Part shown: in pieces, positions 9,283 to 15,566 of the stretch
How the letters are laid out: every line of letters starts with the position of its first letter
Numbering within the stretch: position 1 is the first letter of the stretch
Assembly: GCA_945868555.1 (NCBI GenBank)
Contig: CAMBMC010000014.1
Location: forward strand, 1 to 18,553
Origin: Chitinophaga pinensis
GTDB lineage: Bacteria > Bacteroidota > Bacteroidia > Flavobacteriales_D > Crocinitomicaceae
Length of the DNA: 18,553 nucleotides
Direction: 5' to 3'
Program-made: the position numbers and the translations under genes
The notes under the pieces: model-generated
Seen by the model: only the letters and a program-made list of their open reading frames with translations
Told to the model about the DNA's origin: nothing
Databases searched by the model: none

Positions 9283-10689
9283 TTAAGGGGTAATCAATGT
9301 AGTCATGACAATTCGGAAGCCGATGTTTCTGTGTGCGTCTACAATTTCTTTGTAAGGATCTGGCGCTAGAATTTTTATCTCTTCGGCTGTATTCATCCAT
9401 CCACCTCCAGCGGTGCCTGGGTCCTTTCGGCCTATGTTGGAATGGTATACCATTTCGGCGACATTTCCGCTCATGTTAAAGAGTCCAAGGGCATTTGGAA
9501 AATAGGACCCAACTGGGGCAGTGATATCATGGTAGATCAAGGTCTCTGTGGAATCCTTCGGATTGCTTTCTACACGATAACCTCGGTTCGAAAGGGTTTC
9601 TACCATGTCGTCCAACTTTTTATCTTGTCGAAGAGGACTCATTTCCGTTTTGTAGTTCGCTAAAATCAGTCCTTGGTAATTTCGCAGATAAATGCCATCC
9701 CATGGATAAGGCAATTGTTTTCCTTCGGCAGAAGCCGCAAACACCCATTCGACATGCATTGGTATTCGCACGTCGTTGTAACGTTCGGGATGCTTGTCAC
9801 CCACAAATTTCAACAATTCTTGCGATAGCCACTTGCAATACAATTCTGCTCCAGCGCGTGAGACATTCACCATCGGGAAATTGTCGTAGGCAGGGTGAGA
9901 GAAATAGTGTTCCTCCATGGCTGATTTCTTTACATTCCCCTCAGACCATTGCGACTGGTCAGGTTTGGCGATGAGGAATTCATCCTTGCGGCCTTGAATC
10001 AGCAAATCGAAGAGAAAAATACGGTATTCCTTGTTTGAGATTTCCTTTTTCCCCATGTAAAAGGACTGCAGAGACACTGAATCATTTTGGTAAAGGAAGG
10101 TACCTGAAGGAATGAATGCGTAGTCTTTTTTGTCAAATTTTTGAAGTGAACGTAACATTTCACGCTTGAATCGATTGGTCTCTTTGATTTCCTCGTCGGT
10201 CAATTTTGGAAAAATGTACTCATCGAAAAAATCTACGACAAATGCAGTGGATAGTTGGGTTTGTGCATGTTCGTTAACGACCTTCTCTTGCTTCGTCAAG
10301 ACCTCATCCATCCATGGTATCACTTGTAGTTGAGAGGGTTTATTGTCGTTCGGTTGAAATTGTATTACCGTGTTTGCTGATTTCTGCGGTGAGCGGCTAG
10401 ACTCATTGAGTGCGGCTGTCTCCTTTGCTTTTGAATGCTTCGGCGTTTGGTGATTCCCATTTGTTGAAGACGGATTGCTCAGGAGAAGCAGTGCCGCGAT
10501 AAAGGTGATTCCAATGGCCATCATGATCCAGAATTTTAGCGTTAAATGAACTTTTATCCACTGTTTAGTCGGTAATTTTGATGTGTGAAGGGTATGCAGG
10601 AACCGAACTTTCGTTTCTTCAAAGGTAACTACAGTTGGTTGATTCGAATAATTTTGGAACAATTGATCCAAGGCGCTTAATTTTTCCAT
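9283..10689 (-). CDS. Single-pass membrane protein with SUMF1/FGE-like domain; candidate anti-sigma/sensor partner
   Basis: The 468-residue product has a short N-terminal region (1-51), one transmembrane helix (about 52-70, FWIMMAIGITFIAALLLL), a low-complexity Ser/Asn/Lys-rich linker (71-125), and an FGE-sulfatase/SUMF1-type domain (about 190-462). Domain landmarks are FIPSGTFLY (192-200), MGKKEISNKEYRIFL (212-226), PMVNVSRAGAELYCKWLSQ (272-290), RIPMHVEWVFAA (308-319), LGLFNMSGNVAEMVY (401-415), GGGW (428-431) and NIGFRIV (455-461). The GldJ/GldK gliding proteins share this fold. Only one Cys (285) exists, and the catalytic cysteine pair of true formylglycine-generating enzymes near the 'GGSW' segment is absent, so a structural or binding role is more likely than enzymatic. 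Its ATG overlaps the sigma-factor stop (TGATG), so the two are translated together. This suggests a membrane anti-sigma or sensor for that sigma factor; this is inference, as no classical anti-sigma motif is visible in the N-terminal region. Confidence 0.82.
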   Translation of the reverse strand: MEKLSALDQLFQNYSNQPTVVTFEETKVRFLHTLHTSKLPTKQWIKVHLTLKFWIMMAIGITFIAALLLLSNPSSTNGNHQTPKHSKAKETAALNESSRSPQKSANTVIQFQPNDNKPSQLQVIPWMDEVLTKQEKVVNEHAQTQLSTAFVVDFFDEYIFPKLTDEEIKETNRFKREMLRSLQKFDKKDYAFIPSGTFLYQNDSVSLQSFYMGKKEISNKEYRIFLFDLLIQGRKDEFLIAKPDQSQWSEGNVKKSAMEEHYFSHPAYDNFPMVNVSRAGAELYCKWLSQELLKFVGDKHPERYNDVRIPMHVEWVFAASAEGKQLPYPWDGIYLRNYQGLILANYKTEMSPLRQDKKLDDMVETLSNRGYRVESNPKDSTETLIYHDITAPVGSYFPNALGLFNMSGNVAEMVYHSNIGRKDPGTAGGGWMNTAEEIKILAPDPYKEIVDAHRNIGFRIVMTTLITP

Positions 10690-11198
10690 CAGTGAGAAGT
10701 ATTGGTGTGGGGCTGCGCCACATAGGTGAGAATTTCTTGCAAGCGCTCACGTCCGCGCTTCAATCGTTGTTTGACTGCGTCTTCCGAAACGGACTGAATT
10801 TCGGCGATTTCTTTGATTTTGAATCCCGAGATTTCGAAGAGGATGATGCATTCCCTTTGAGCGATCGGAAGTTGGGCCAAAGCCAAGTGTAAAAAGTGGC
10901 CATCGGCGAAGTTTTCTTGCGCAGGATCGGCAATAGTCCCATGTTCTTCCGAATGCGCTACTTCACTCTTTTTCCGTTGATGGTTGCTGATGATGCGCAC
11001 TGAAATTCCAAACAGAAAAGAAAGAAAAGCTTGCTCGGAGCGAAGGCTTTCAAAGCGTTCATAGGCAATGAGTAGTGAATCATTGATCAAGTCCTTGAAG
11101 TCCATTTCACCATAGGCTCGAGCCCGACAAAACCGTTCGAATCGATCGTGCACAGGTTCATACAAAAGCAAAAAATGGGTTTGTTTATCCTTACTCAT
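10689..11198 (-). CDS. ECF-like RNA polymerase sigma factor (sigma-70 family)
   Basis: A 169-residue two-domain sigma factor. Region 2 covers about residues 18-77: DFKDLINDSLLIAYERF (33-49) is the core-binding helix, and AFLSFLFGISVRIISNHQRKK (57-77) is the -10 recognition/melting part. Region 4 covers about 104-157: LAQLPIAQRECIILFEI (107-123), then the helix-turn-helix FKIKEIAEIQSVSEDAVKQR (126-145). There is no region 1.2 or 3, which is the ECF arrangement. It probably directs transcription of a small regulon, commonly including its own operon. The downstream gene begins inside its stop codon and encodes a membrane-anchored FGE-fold protein, a layout typical of sigma/anti-sigma pairs. A 19-nt imperfect palindrome lies immediately upstream of the ATG (11201-11219). 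The upstream ALDH gene is insulated by a terminator, so this gene must have its own promoter. The signal sensed is unknown. Confidence 0.93.
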   Translation of the reverse strand: MSKDKQTHFLLLYEPVHDRFERFCRARAYGEMDFKDLINDSLLIAYERFESLRSEQAFLSFLFGISVRIISNHQRKKSEVAHSEEHGTIADPAQENFADGHFLHLALAQLPIAQRECIILFEISGFKIKEIAEIQSVSEDAVKQRLKRGRERLQEILTYVAQPHTNTSH

Positions 11199-11200
11199 CT

Positions 11201-11219
11201 AGTTGTAAGTGTACAAACT
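11201..11219. repeat. Imperfect palindrome directly upstream of the sigma-factor start
   Basis: AGTTGTAAGTGTACAAACT can pair as AGTTGTA with TACAAACT, with one bulged base and a 4-nt spacer. It ends 2 nt before the sigma-factor ATG. It could be a hairpin over the ribosome entry site or part of an operator/promoter; chance is also possible. Confidence 0.3.
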
Positions 11220-11261
11220 TTCAGAAAAGTGACAAGAGAAGTTCTAACCAATAATTTATGG

Positions 11262-11293
11262 GCAAAGAAAAACCCCGGGAAAACCCCGGGGTT
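11262..11293 (-). terminator. Intrinsic terminator of the ALDH7-type gene
   Basis: A perfect 9-bp GC-rich stem (AACCCCGGG 11271-11279 with CCCGGGGTT 11285-11293, 5-nt loop) lies 38 nt past the stop codon at 11332. Read on the minus strand it is followed by the T-rich run TTTCTTTGCC, with further U residues at the stem base. The plus-strand side lacks a T-tract, so it is directional. It separates the dehydrogenase transcript from the sigma-factor operon. Confidence 0.85.
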
Positions 11294-11331
11294 GAAGTCA
11301 TTTCGTCCACTTTTGAAACGTTGGACTTCTA

Positions 11332-12888
11332 TTACAATTCAAATTTAATGCCCTGTGCCAATGGCAAACTGTCTGAGTAATTGATCGTGTTTGTTTGGCG
11401 GCGCATGTACACTTTCCACGCATCAGATCCAGACTCACGTCCACCACCTGTTTCTTTTTCACCTCCAAATGCACCTCCAATCTCTGCCCCTGAGGTACCG
11501 ATATTTACATTGGCAATCCCGCAGTCAGATCCTGATTGAGAAAGGAATGCTTCTGCTTCACGAAGGTTGTTCGTCATGATCGCTGAAGACAATCCTTGTG
11601 GAACGCCATTTTGCAATTTGACAGCATTCTCTACTCCACCAGAATATTTCATGATGTATAGAATCGGTGCGAAAGTCTCGTGTTGCACAATCTGAAAATG
11701 ATTTTCTGCCTCAACAATTGCAGGCTTCACATAGCATCCAGATTCGTAACCTTCTCCTGAAAGAACTCCACCTTCAACAATGATTTTCCCACCTTCAGCA
11801 ACTGCTTTTTCCAAAGCTTCTGAATACATGCGCACCGCATCTGTATCGATCAATGGTCCAACGTGATTGTTTAAATCCAATGGATTACCGATTTTAATTT
11901 GCTGATATGCCTTAGTCAAAGCCTCTTTTACCTTATCGTAAATCTCTTCGTGGATAATCAATCGACGTGTTGACGTACAACGTTGTCCGGCGGTTCCTAC
12001 TGCGCCAAATACGGCCCCAGGAACAACCATCTTCAAGTCGGCAGTTGGTGCAATGATAATGGCATTGTTCCCTCCTAACTCGAGCAACGAACGACCCAAA
12101 CGTGCGCCAACAGCAGCACCTACAGATTTACCCATTCGAGTTGAACCTGTAGCAGAAATCAATGGAATACGCGCATCATCCGCCATGTACTTCCCAATTT
12201 CTGGTCCGCCGATGACCAATCCTGAAACACCCTCAGGCACTCCATTGGCATCGAATACCTCTTTTGTAATTTGCTGACAAGCAATCGCTGTGATCGGTGT
12301 TTTTTCGGAAGGTTTCCATACACATACATCTCCACAAACCCATGCAAGCGCTGTATTCCAATTCCAAACCGCTACTGGGAAATTGAACGCCGAAATAATT
12401 CCAACAATTCCTAGTGGATGGTATTGCTCATACATGCGGTGTCCTGGACGCTCAGAATGCATGGTCAATCCATACAATTGACGAGAAAGTCCAACCGCGA
12501 AATCACAGATGTCAATCATTTCTTGTACCTCACCCAAGCCTTCTTGTAATGATTTACCCATTTCGTAAGAAACCAATTTACCTAGCGGTTCTTTGTAAAA
12601 GCGAATTCGGTCAGCCAACTGACGGACAATATCCCCACGTTTTGGTGCGGGAATCATGCGCCATTCCTTGTATGCTTCTTGAGCTTTCAAGATGATCGCT
12701 TCATAATCGGCCTCAGTAGCTGAATTGACAGAAGCAATCAATTTACCATCCACAGGAGAAATGGAATCAATACGAACTCCGCGTGTTTTGAACCATTTTC
12801 CACCCGTTGAGGCACCATTATTTACTTCTTCGATGCCCAATTGAGCAAGAATTTCTTGAATTCCTAAATCTGTCATTGTTTCTGCCAT
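11332..12888 (-). CDS. ALDH7/antiquitin-family aldehyde dehydrogenase (aminoadipate-semialdehyde dehydrogenase-like)
   Basis: This is an NAD(P)+-dependent aldehyde dehydrogenase, cytosolic, of 518 residues. The closest subfamily by motif is ALDH7 (antiquitin), which oxidises 2-aminoadipate-6-semialdehyde in lysine degradation and also other aldehydes. Visible features are AFNFPVAVWNW with catalytic Asn169, WKPSEKTP with cofactor-contacting Lys192, ATGSTRMGKSVG (246-257), LLELGGNNAI with general-base Glu270, and GTAGQRCTSTRRL with nucleophile Cys304. The C-terminal signature runs from CGIANVNIGTSGAEIGGAFG through GGEKETGGGRESGSDAWKVY to LPLAQGIKF and is characteristic of this subfamily. No other lysine-catabolism gene is in the window, so the physiological substrate is inferred. 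The ATG at 12888 is used; a second in-frame ATG four codons later is an alternative. A TAATTTTG promoter element lies 20 nt upstream, and an intrinsic terminator follows, suggesting a monocistronic unit. Confidence 0.95.
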   Translation of the reverse strand: MAETMTDLGIQEILAQLGIEEVNNGASTGGKWFKTRGVRIDSISPVDGKLIASVNSATEADYEAIILKAQEAYKEWRMIPAPKRGDIVRQLADRIRFYKEPLGKLVSYEMGKSLQEGLGEVQEMIDICDFAVGLSRQLYGLTMHSERPGHRMYEQYHPLGIVGIISAFNFPVAVWNWNTALAWVCGDVCVWKPSEKTPITAIACQQITKEVFDANGVPEGVSGLVIGGPEIGKYMADDARIPLISATGSTRMGKSVGAAVGARLGRSLLELGGNNAIIIAPTADLKMVVPGAVFGAVGTAGQRCTSTRRLIIHEEIYDKVKEALTKAYQQIKIGNPLDLNNHVGPLIDTDAVRMYSEALEKAVAEGGKIIVEGGVLSGEGYESGCYVKPAIVEAENHFQIVQHETFAPILYIMKYSGGVENAVKLQNGVPQGLSSAIMTNNLREAEAFLSQSGSDCGIANVNIGTSGAEIGGAFGGEKETGGGRESGSDAWKVYMRRQTNTINYSDSLPLAQGIKFEL

Positions 12889-12908
12889 GAGTTGCTTTTT
12901 TTACCCTG

Positions 12909-12916
12909 CAAAATTA
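12909..12916 (-). promoter_or_regulatory. Predicted -7 element of the ALDH promoter (TAATTTTG)
   Basis: On the minus strand TAATTTTG matches TAnnTTTG exactly and ends 20 nt before the dehydrogenase ATG. It shares the 122-nt divergent spacer with the lipoprotein promoter. No TTTG -33 box is found at ideal spacing. Confidence 0.45.
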
Positions 12917-12986
12917 CATCAAATTCTTACTTAATTTATGCAACCTAAGCTACATTATCTGATAATTTACATTCCTGAACAAATTG

Positions 12987-12994
12987 TACCTTTG
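12987..12994 (+). promoter_or_regulatory. Predicted -7 element of the lipoprotein promoter (TACCTTTG)
   Basis: TACCTTTG is an exact TAnnTTTG match ending 16 nt before the ATG at 13011. A weak upstream box TTTA (12966-12969) lies 17 nt before it. The implied leader is very short, and the element overlaps the spurious upstream TTG codon at 12984, which argues against that start. Confidence 0.45.
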
Positions 12995-13010
12995 GGAAAA
13001 GTCATTTCCT

Positions 13011-13556
13011 ATGCATCGATTATTTTTTCTGTTTTTCCCCTTCGTCTTTGCGGCATGTGCGGTGCAAAATTCCATAAATCTTGAGGTACAATCCGCTGAA
13101 AAGGTGTATAAAATAGAAGTACTATGGCAAATGCACACTCCCTATTGTGGTGGTGCATATCCTACACCAGAACAAGCCATGGGATGGAATTCACCAATGG
13201 GCAATCATGAATTTGTCATTTTAATGGACAGTACGATTGATCATAACAAAGAATATCACCTCAAGGTATACGGCACCGATGGAGATGGGATTGCCAACTT
13301 AACCCTTCCAAAAGGCACTTATTACATTTACCGCTCGGAGAAGTTTGAAACCATCGAGTCCTTGGAGAAAAAATACCGTCCAACCACAGATACTCAATTA
13401 ATTTGGTCGGGAATCGAGTGTTTGAAACAATGGCAGTCAATGCCTGACTTGCAACTTATTGTGACAGGCGACATGGAGGCAACGATCACAGAAAACGCCC
13501 AATGTTTTCAAGGGACGACGCCATGTGTAAATTATGTGGGTCCTTATCCTCCGTGA
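13011..13556 (+). CDS. Putative lipoprotein with transthyretin-like domain, unknown function
   Basis: The 181-residue product starts MHRLFFLFFPFVFAAC, a hydrophobic signal with a lipobox and Cys16 as the probable lipidated residue, so it is anchored in a membrane, most likely the outer membrane. The mature part has four further cysteines (46, 137, 165, 172) that could form two disulfides. It carries TPYCGGAYPTPE (43-54), a short motif I associate with small Bacteroidota envelope proteins. GTDGDGIANLTLPKGTYYIY (88-107) resembles the 'D-G-ANL-LP-GTY' strand pair of transthyretin-like beta-sandwich domains. No enzyme motif is seen. The ATG at 13011 is preferred over an in-frame TTG at 12984, because the promoter element overlaps the latter and the signal peptide begins at the ATG. 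It is divergent from the ALDH gene. Its stop is four bases from the stop of the convergent oxidoreductase gene. Confidence 0.82.
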   Translation: MHRLFFLFFPFVFAACAVQNSINLEVQSAEKVYKIEVLWQMHTPYCGGAYPTPEQAMGWNSPMGNHEFVILMDSTIDHNKEYHLKVYGTDGDGIANLTLPKGTYYIYRSEKFETIESLEKKYRPTTDTQLIWSGIECLKQWQSMPDLQLIVTGDMEATITENAQCFQGTTPCVNYVGPYPP

Positions 13557-13560
13557 GGGA

Positions 13561-14598
13561 TTACCCCCATTTGACCGTTAATTTCCCGGTCGTTTTTCCA
13601 TTTTCTAAAGCTTCATGAGCTTTGGACACCTCATCTATAGAATAGACCCCTCCAACCTGAGGGAGTAATTTTCCATCCTTATACAAAGCAACCACTTCTT
13701 TCAAACAGTGTGTCAAGACCATTGGACGGTTGTCAGCGATTTTCAACATATTCACGCCGAGCACATTCTTCGAGCGCATCATCAGTCCTATAGGCAACAC
13801 GAGCCCCATTCTTCGGAGAAAATTCAATTTCGAAAAGATCCCGTATTTCCCTGAGGACATTTCAGAAGCACCGAAAAGCACCACTCGACCTCCAGAGCCA
13901 ATGAGCTCAAAGTCCTTTTTAAACGTAGACCCAGCTGCCGGATTGAAACTTGCATCCAATCGATCGCCCTTCAGGAGTCGCTTTACTTCTTCGGCATAAT
14001 CCCCCTTTCGGTAATTGATGATATGGTCTGCTCCTAGGGCACGAACCACCTCTGCTTTGCTATCATCGCCGATCTTGGCAAAGACCTCAGCACCGCGCAA
14101 CTTCGCCAGCTGCACCAATAAAGTTCCAACTCCACCAGCCGCAGCGTGAATCAACACTTTCTCTCCTGCTTGAATAGGTGTTAGATAAACCGCCATGTAA
14201 TACGCCGTTACTGCTTGCGTGCACAACACCATGGCTTGTTCAGCTGGAATATCGTTGATTGGAACTACAGCAGAATCTTGCGTGACCACATGTTTCGCAT
14301 AGCCACCGAAACGACAAAACGCCAAGACTCTTTTTCCCACCAAATCAGACGAAACATCCTTTCCTACTTGCGTAATCTTTCCTACCACCTCATACCCTAC
14401 AACGCACGGCAAAGGCGGCGCCTCACGGTACAAGCCCAAGCGCGACATCACGTCGGCATAGTTCAAACCAAAAGCCTCACTTTCAATCACCAACTCGTTA
14501 TCCTTTGGTGCATTTATTCCCCAAGCACGGCGTTCAAATGCTGTTGCGGCAGATCCATTTTGCTTCAGGACAATTGCTTCAGTTGCTATTTTATTCAT
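13561..14598 (-). CDS. Zinc-independent MDR family NAD(P)H:quinone oxidoreductase-like protein
   Basis: A 345-residue cytosolic medium-chain dehydrogenase/reductase of the quinone oxidoreductase / VAT1-like branch. The N-terminal GroES-like domain carries GLNYADVMSRLGLY (44-57) and PPLPCVVGYEVVG (61-73). The Rossmann cofactor domain has EKVLIHAAAGGVGTLLVQLA (146-165) with the AAxGGVG loop at 152-158, and ALGADHIINYRKGDY (187-201). The C-terminus closes with YSIDEVSKAHEALENGKTTG and KLTVKWG. The catalytic and structural zinc cysteine clusters of alcohol dehydrogenases are absent, consistent with NADPH-dependent reduction of quinones or enones; the true substrate is unknown. The start codon lies inside the 3' end of rsmI, with an 8-nt overlap (ATGAATAA), so expression is probably coupled to rsmI. 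The stop is nearly flush with the convergent lipoprotein stop. Confidence 0.92.
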   Translation of the reverse strand: MNKIATEAIVLKQNGSAATAFERRAWGINAPKDNELVIESEAFGLNYADVMSRLGLYREAPPLPCVVGYEVVGKITQVGKDVSSDLVGKRVLAFCRFGGYAKHVVTQDSAVVPINDIPAEQAMVLCTQAVTAYYMAVYLTPIQAGEKVLIHAAAGGVGTLLVQLAKLRGAEVFAKIGDDSKAEVVRALGADHIINYRKGDYAEEVKRLLKGDRLDASFNPAAGSTFKKDFELIGSGGRVVLFGASEMSSGKYGIFSKLNFLRRMGLVLPIGLMMRSKNVLGVNMLKIADNRPMVLTHCLKEVVALYKDGKLLPQVGGVYSIDEVSKAHEALENGKTTGKLTVKWG

Positions 14599-15265
14599 TT
14601 TTTCCTTCGATTAGAATAACGATTTCACCTTTTGGTGGATGTTGTTCATAATATGCTTTCACTTCAACCGCTGTTCCGCGTTTGTACTCTTCGAAGAATT
14701 TCGAAATCTCCCGAACAACACATAGTTGACGTTCAGCCCCAAAAAATTCCTCGATCTGTCCAAGACATTTCACTAAACGGTGAGGCGATTCATACAAAAC
14801 AATCGTGCGCTCTTCTTGTGCTAAAATCGTAAGTCGCGTTTGTCGTCCTTTTTTATGTGGCAAGAATCCTTCAAACACAAACTTATCACAAGGAAACCCA
14901 CTGGCGACAAGTGCCGGGACAAAGGCCGTTGGTCCCGGTAAACACTCCACCGTAATTCCTTCACGCACACATTCACGGGCCAATAAAAACCCCGGATCTG
15001 AGATTCCCGGAGTACCTGCGTCCGATACCAACACAGTCAATTCATTGCCTTTAATCCTCTCCATGACCGAATGAAGTGCCTTGTGTTCATTGTGCGCATG
15101 AAACGCAAGAACAAATTTCTGAATTTCGAAATGGTTCAGCAACTTTTTTGTCACACGCGTATCCTCCGCATAAATCACATCACATTCCTTGAACATGCGC
15201 AAAGCACGTAGGGTTATGTCTTCGAGATTCCCGATGGGGGTTGGTACGATACATAATTTAGCCAT
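14591..15265 (-). CDS. rsmI: 16S rRNA (cytidine-1402-2'-O)-methyltransferase RsmI
   Basis: An SAM-dependent tetrapyrrole-methylase-fold enzyme that 2'-O-methylates C1402 in the decoding centre of 16S rRNA. The 224-residue product has the family motifs in order: VPTPIGNLEDITLRAL (7-22), YAEDTRVTKKLL (32-43), VSDAGTPGISDPG (80-92), LPGPTA (109-114), FEGFLPHKKG (131-140) and VLYESPHRL (156-164), followed by GEIVILIEG near the end. It is somewhat shorter at the C-terminus than E. coli RsmI, which has an extra C-terminal domain. The ATG at 15265 starts the canonical 'MAKLCIVPTPIGN'. A near-consensus -7 element (TATCTTTA) is 19 nt upstream. It is the first gene of a two-gene unit with the quinone oxidoreductase, which begins within its final codons. 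No functional link between the two is obvious. Confidence 0.97.
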   Translation of the reverse strand: MAKLCIVPTPIGNLEDITLRALRMFKECDVIYAEDTRVTKKLLNHFEIQKFVLAFHAHNEHKALHSVMERIKGNELTVLVSDAGTPGISDPGFLLARECVREGITVECLPGPTAFVPALVASGFPCDKFVFEGFLPHKKGRQTRLTILAQEERTIVLYESPHRLVKCLGQIEEFFGAERQLCVVREISKFFEEYKRGTAVEVKAYYEQHPPKGEIVILIEGKNE

Positions 15266-15284
15266 AATGTGTATTTTGTTGGGG

Positions 15285-15292
15285 TAAAGATA
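15285..15292 (-). promoter_or_regulatory. Possible -7 element for rsmI (TATCTTTA)
   Basis: One mismatch to TAnnTTTG, ending 19 nt before the rsmI ATG, the same spacing as the better matches elsewhere in the window. Confidence 0.3.
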
Positions 15293-15331
15293 CTAAAGGG
15301 AGTTCAAGATGTTAAGATTTCAAGATATTAA

Positions 15332-15347
15332 GACAATAGGACAATAG
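15332..15347. repeat. Tandem duplication of GACAATAG in the rsmI-hemA spacer
   Basis: Two perfect adjacent copies of an 8-bp unit. They follow an A/T-rich stretch with repeated TTAAGA (about 15312-15333). The stretch forms the rsmI-proximal half of a gene-free spacer of about 300 nt (15266-15566) that holds only this, the GACGAGTTACGA repeats, the hairpin and presumed promoters. Confidence 0.7.
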
Positions 15348-15375
15348 ACTTAGAAGACAAGGTACTTCAAAAAGT

Positions 15376-15401
15376 GACGAGTTACGAATGACGAGTTACG
15401 A
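15376..15401. repeat. Direct repeat GACGAGTTACGA x2, 14-bp period
   Basis: Two perfect 12-bp copies start at 15376 and 15390. The second copy runs into the left arm of the hairpin at 15393-15435, so repeat and hairpin appear to belong to one element. Confidence 0.8.
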
Positions 15402-15435
15402 GTTGGATTCGGCTCCGATGCGTAATTCGTAATTC
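15393..15435. repeat. Long hairpin (12-bp arms) in the rsmI-hemA spacer
   Basis: GAGTTACGAGTT (15393-15404) and AATTCGTAATTC (15424-15435) pair over all 12 positions if two G:U wobbles are allowed. The 19-nt loop contains a nested TCGG/CCGA pairing. No T-tract follows on either strand, so it is not a standard terminator. It may be part of a dispersed intergenic repeat family. Confidence 0.6.
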
Positions 15436-15540
15436 CTTCATTTTTAATCTTTCATTCTTCATTTCAACTGAAAACTATTTAAATCGTTTCTAAATTATCC
15501 GCAATGACAGTTTTATGACAAAACGAATGCATTGTGTTTG

Positions 15541-15548
15541 CACTTTTG
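15541..15548 (+). promoter_or_regulatory. Possible -7 element for the hemACD operon (CACTTTTG)
   Basis: One mismatch to TAnnTTTG, ending 18 nt before the GTG at 15567. If used, it places the upstream GTG at 15534 outside the transcript and so supports the later hemA start. An alternative is TGTGTTTG at 15533-15540. Confidence 0.25.
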
Positions 15549-15566
15549 CACCTAGAAAGAGGGACA

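Noticed and set aside
12984..13010. Upstream TTG start for the lipoprotein
   Set aside because: It would bury the lipoprotein signal behind charged residues and overlaps the predicted TACCTTTG promoter element.
15376..15435. CRISPR-like array
   Set aside because: Only two 12-bp direct copies at 14-bp period with no spacers and no cas genes; the rest is an inverted repeat.
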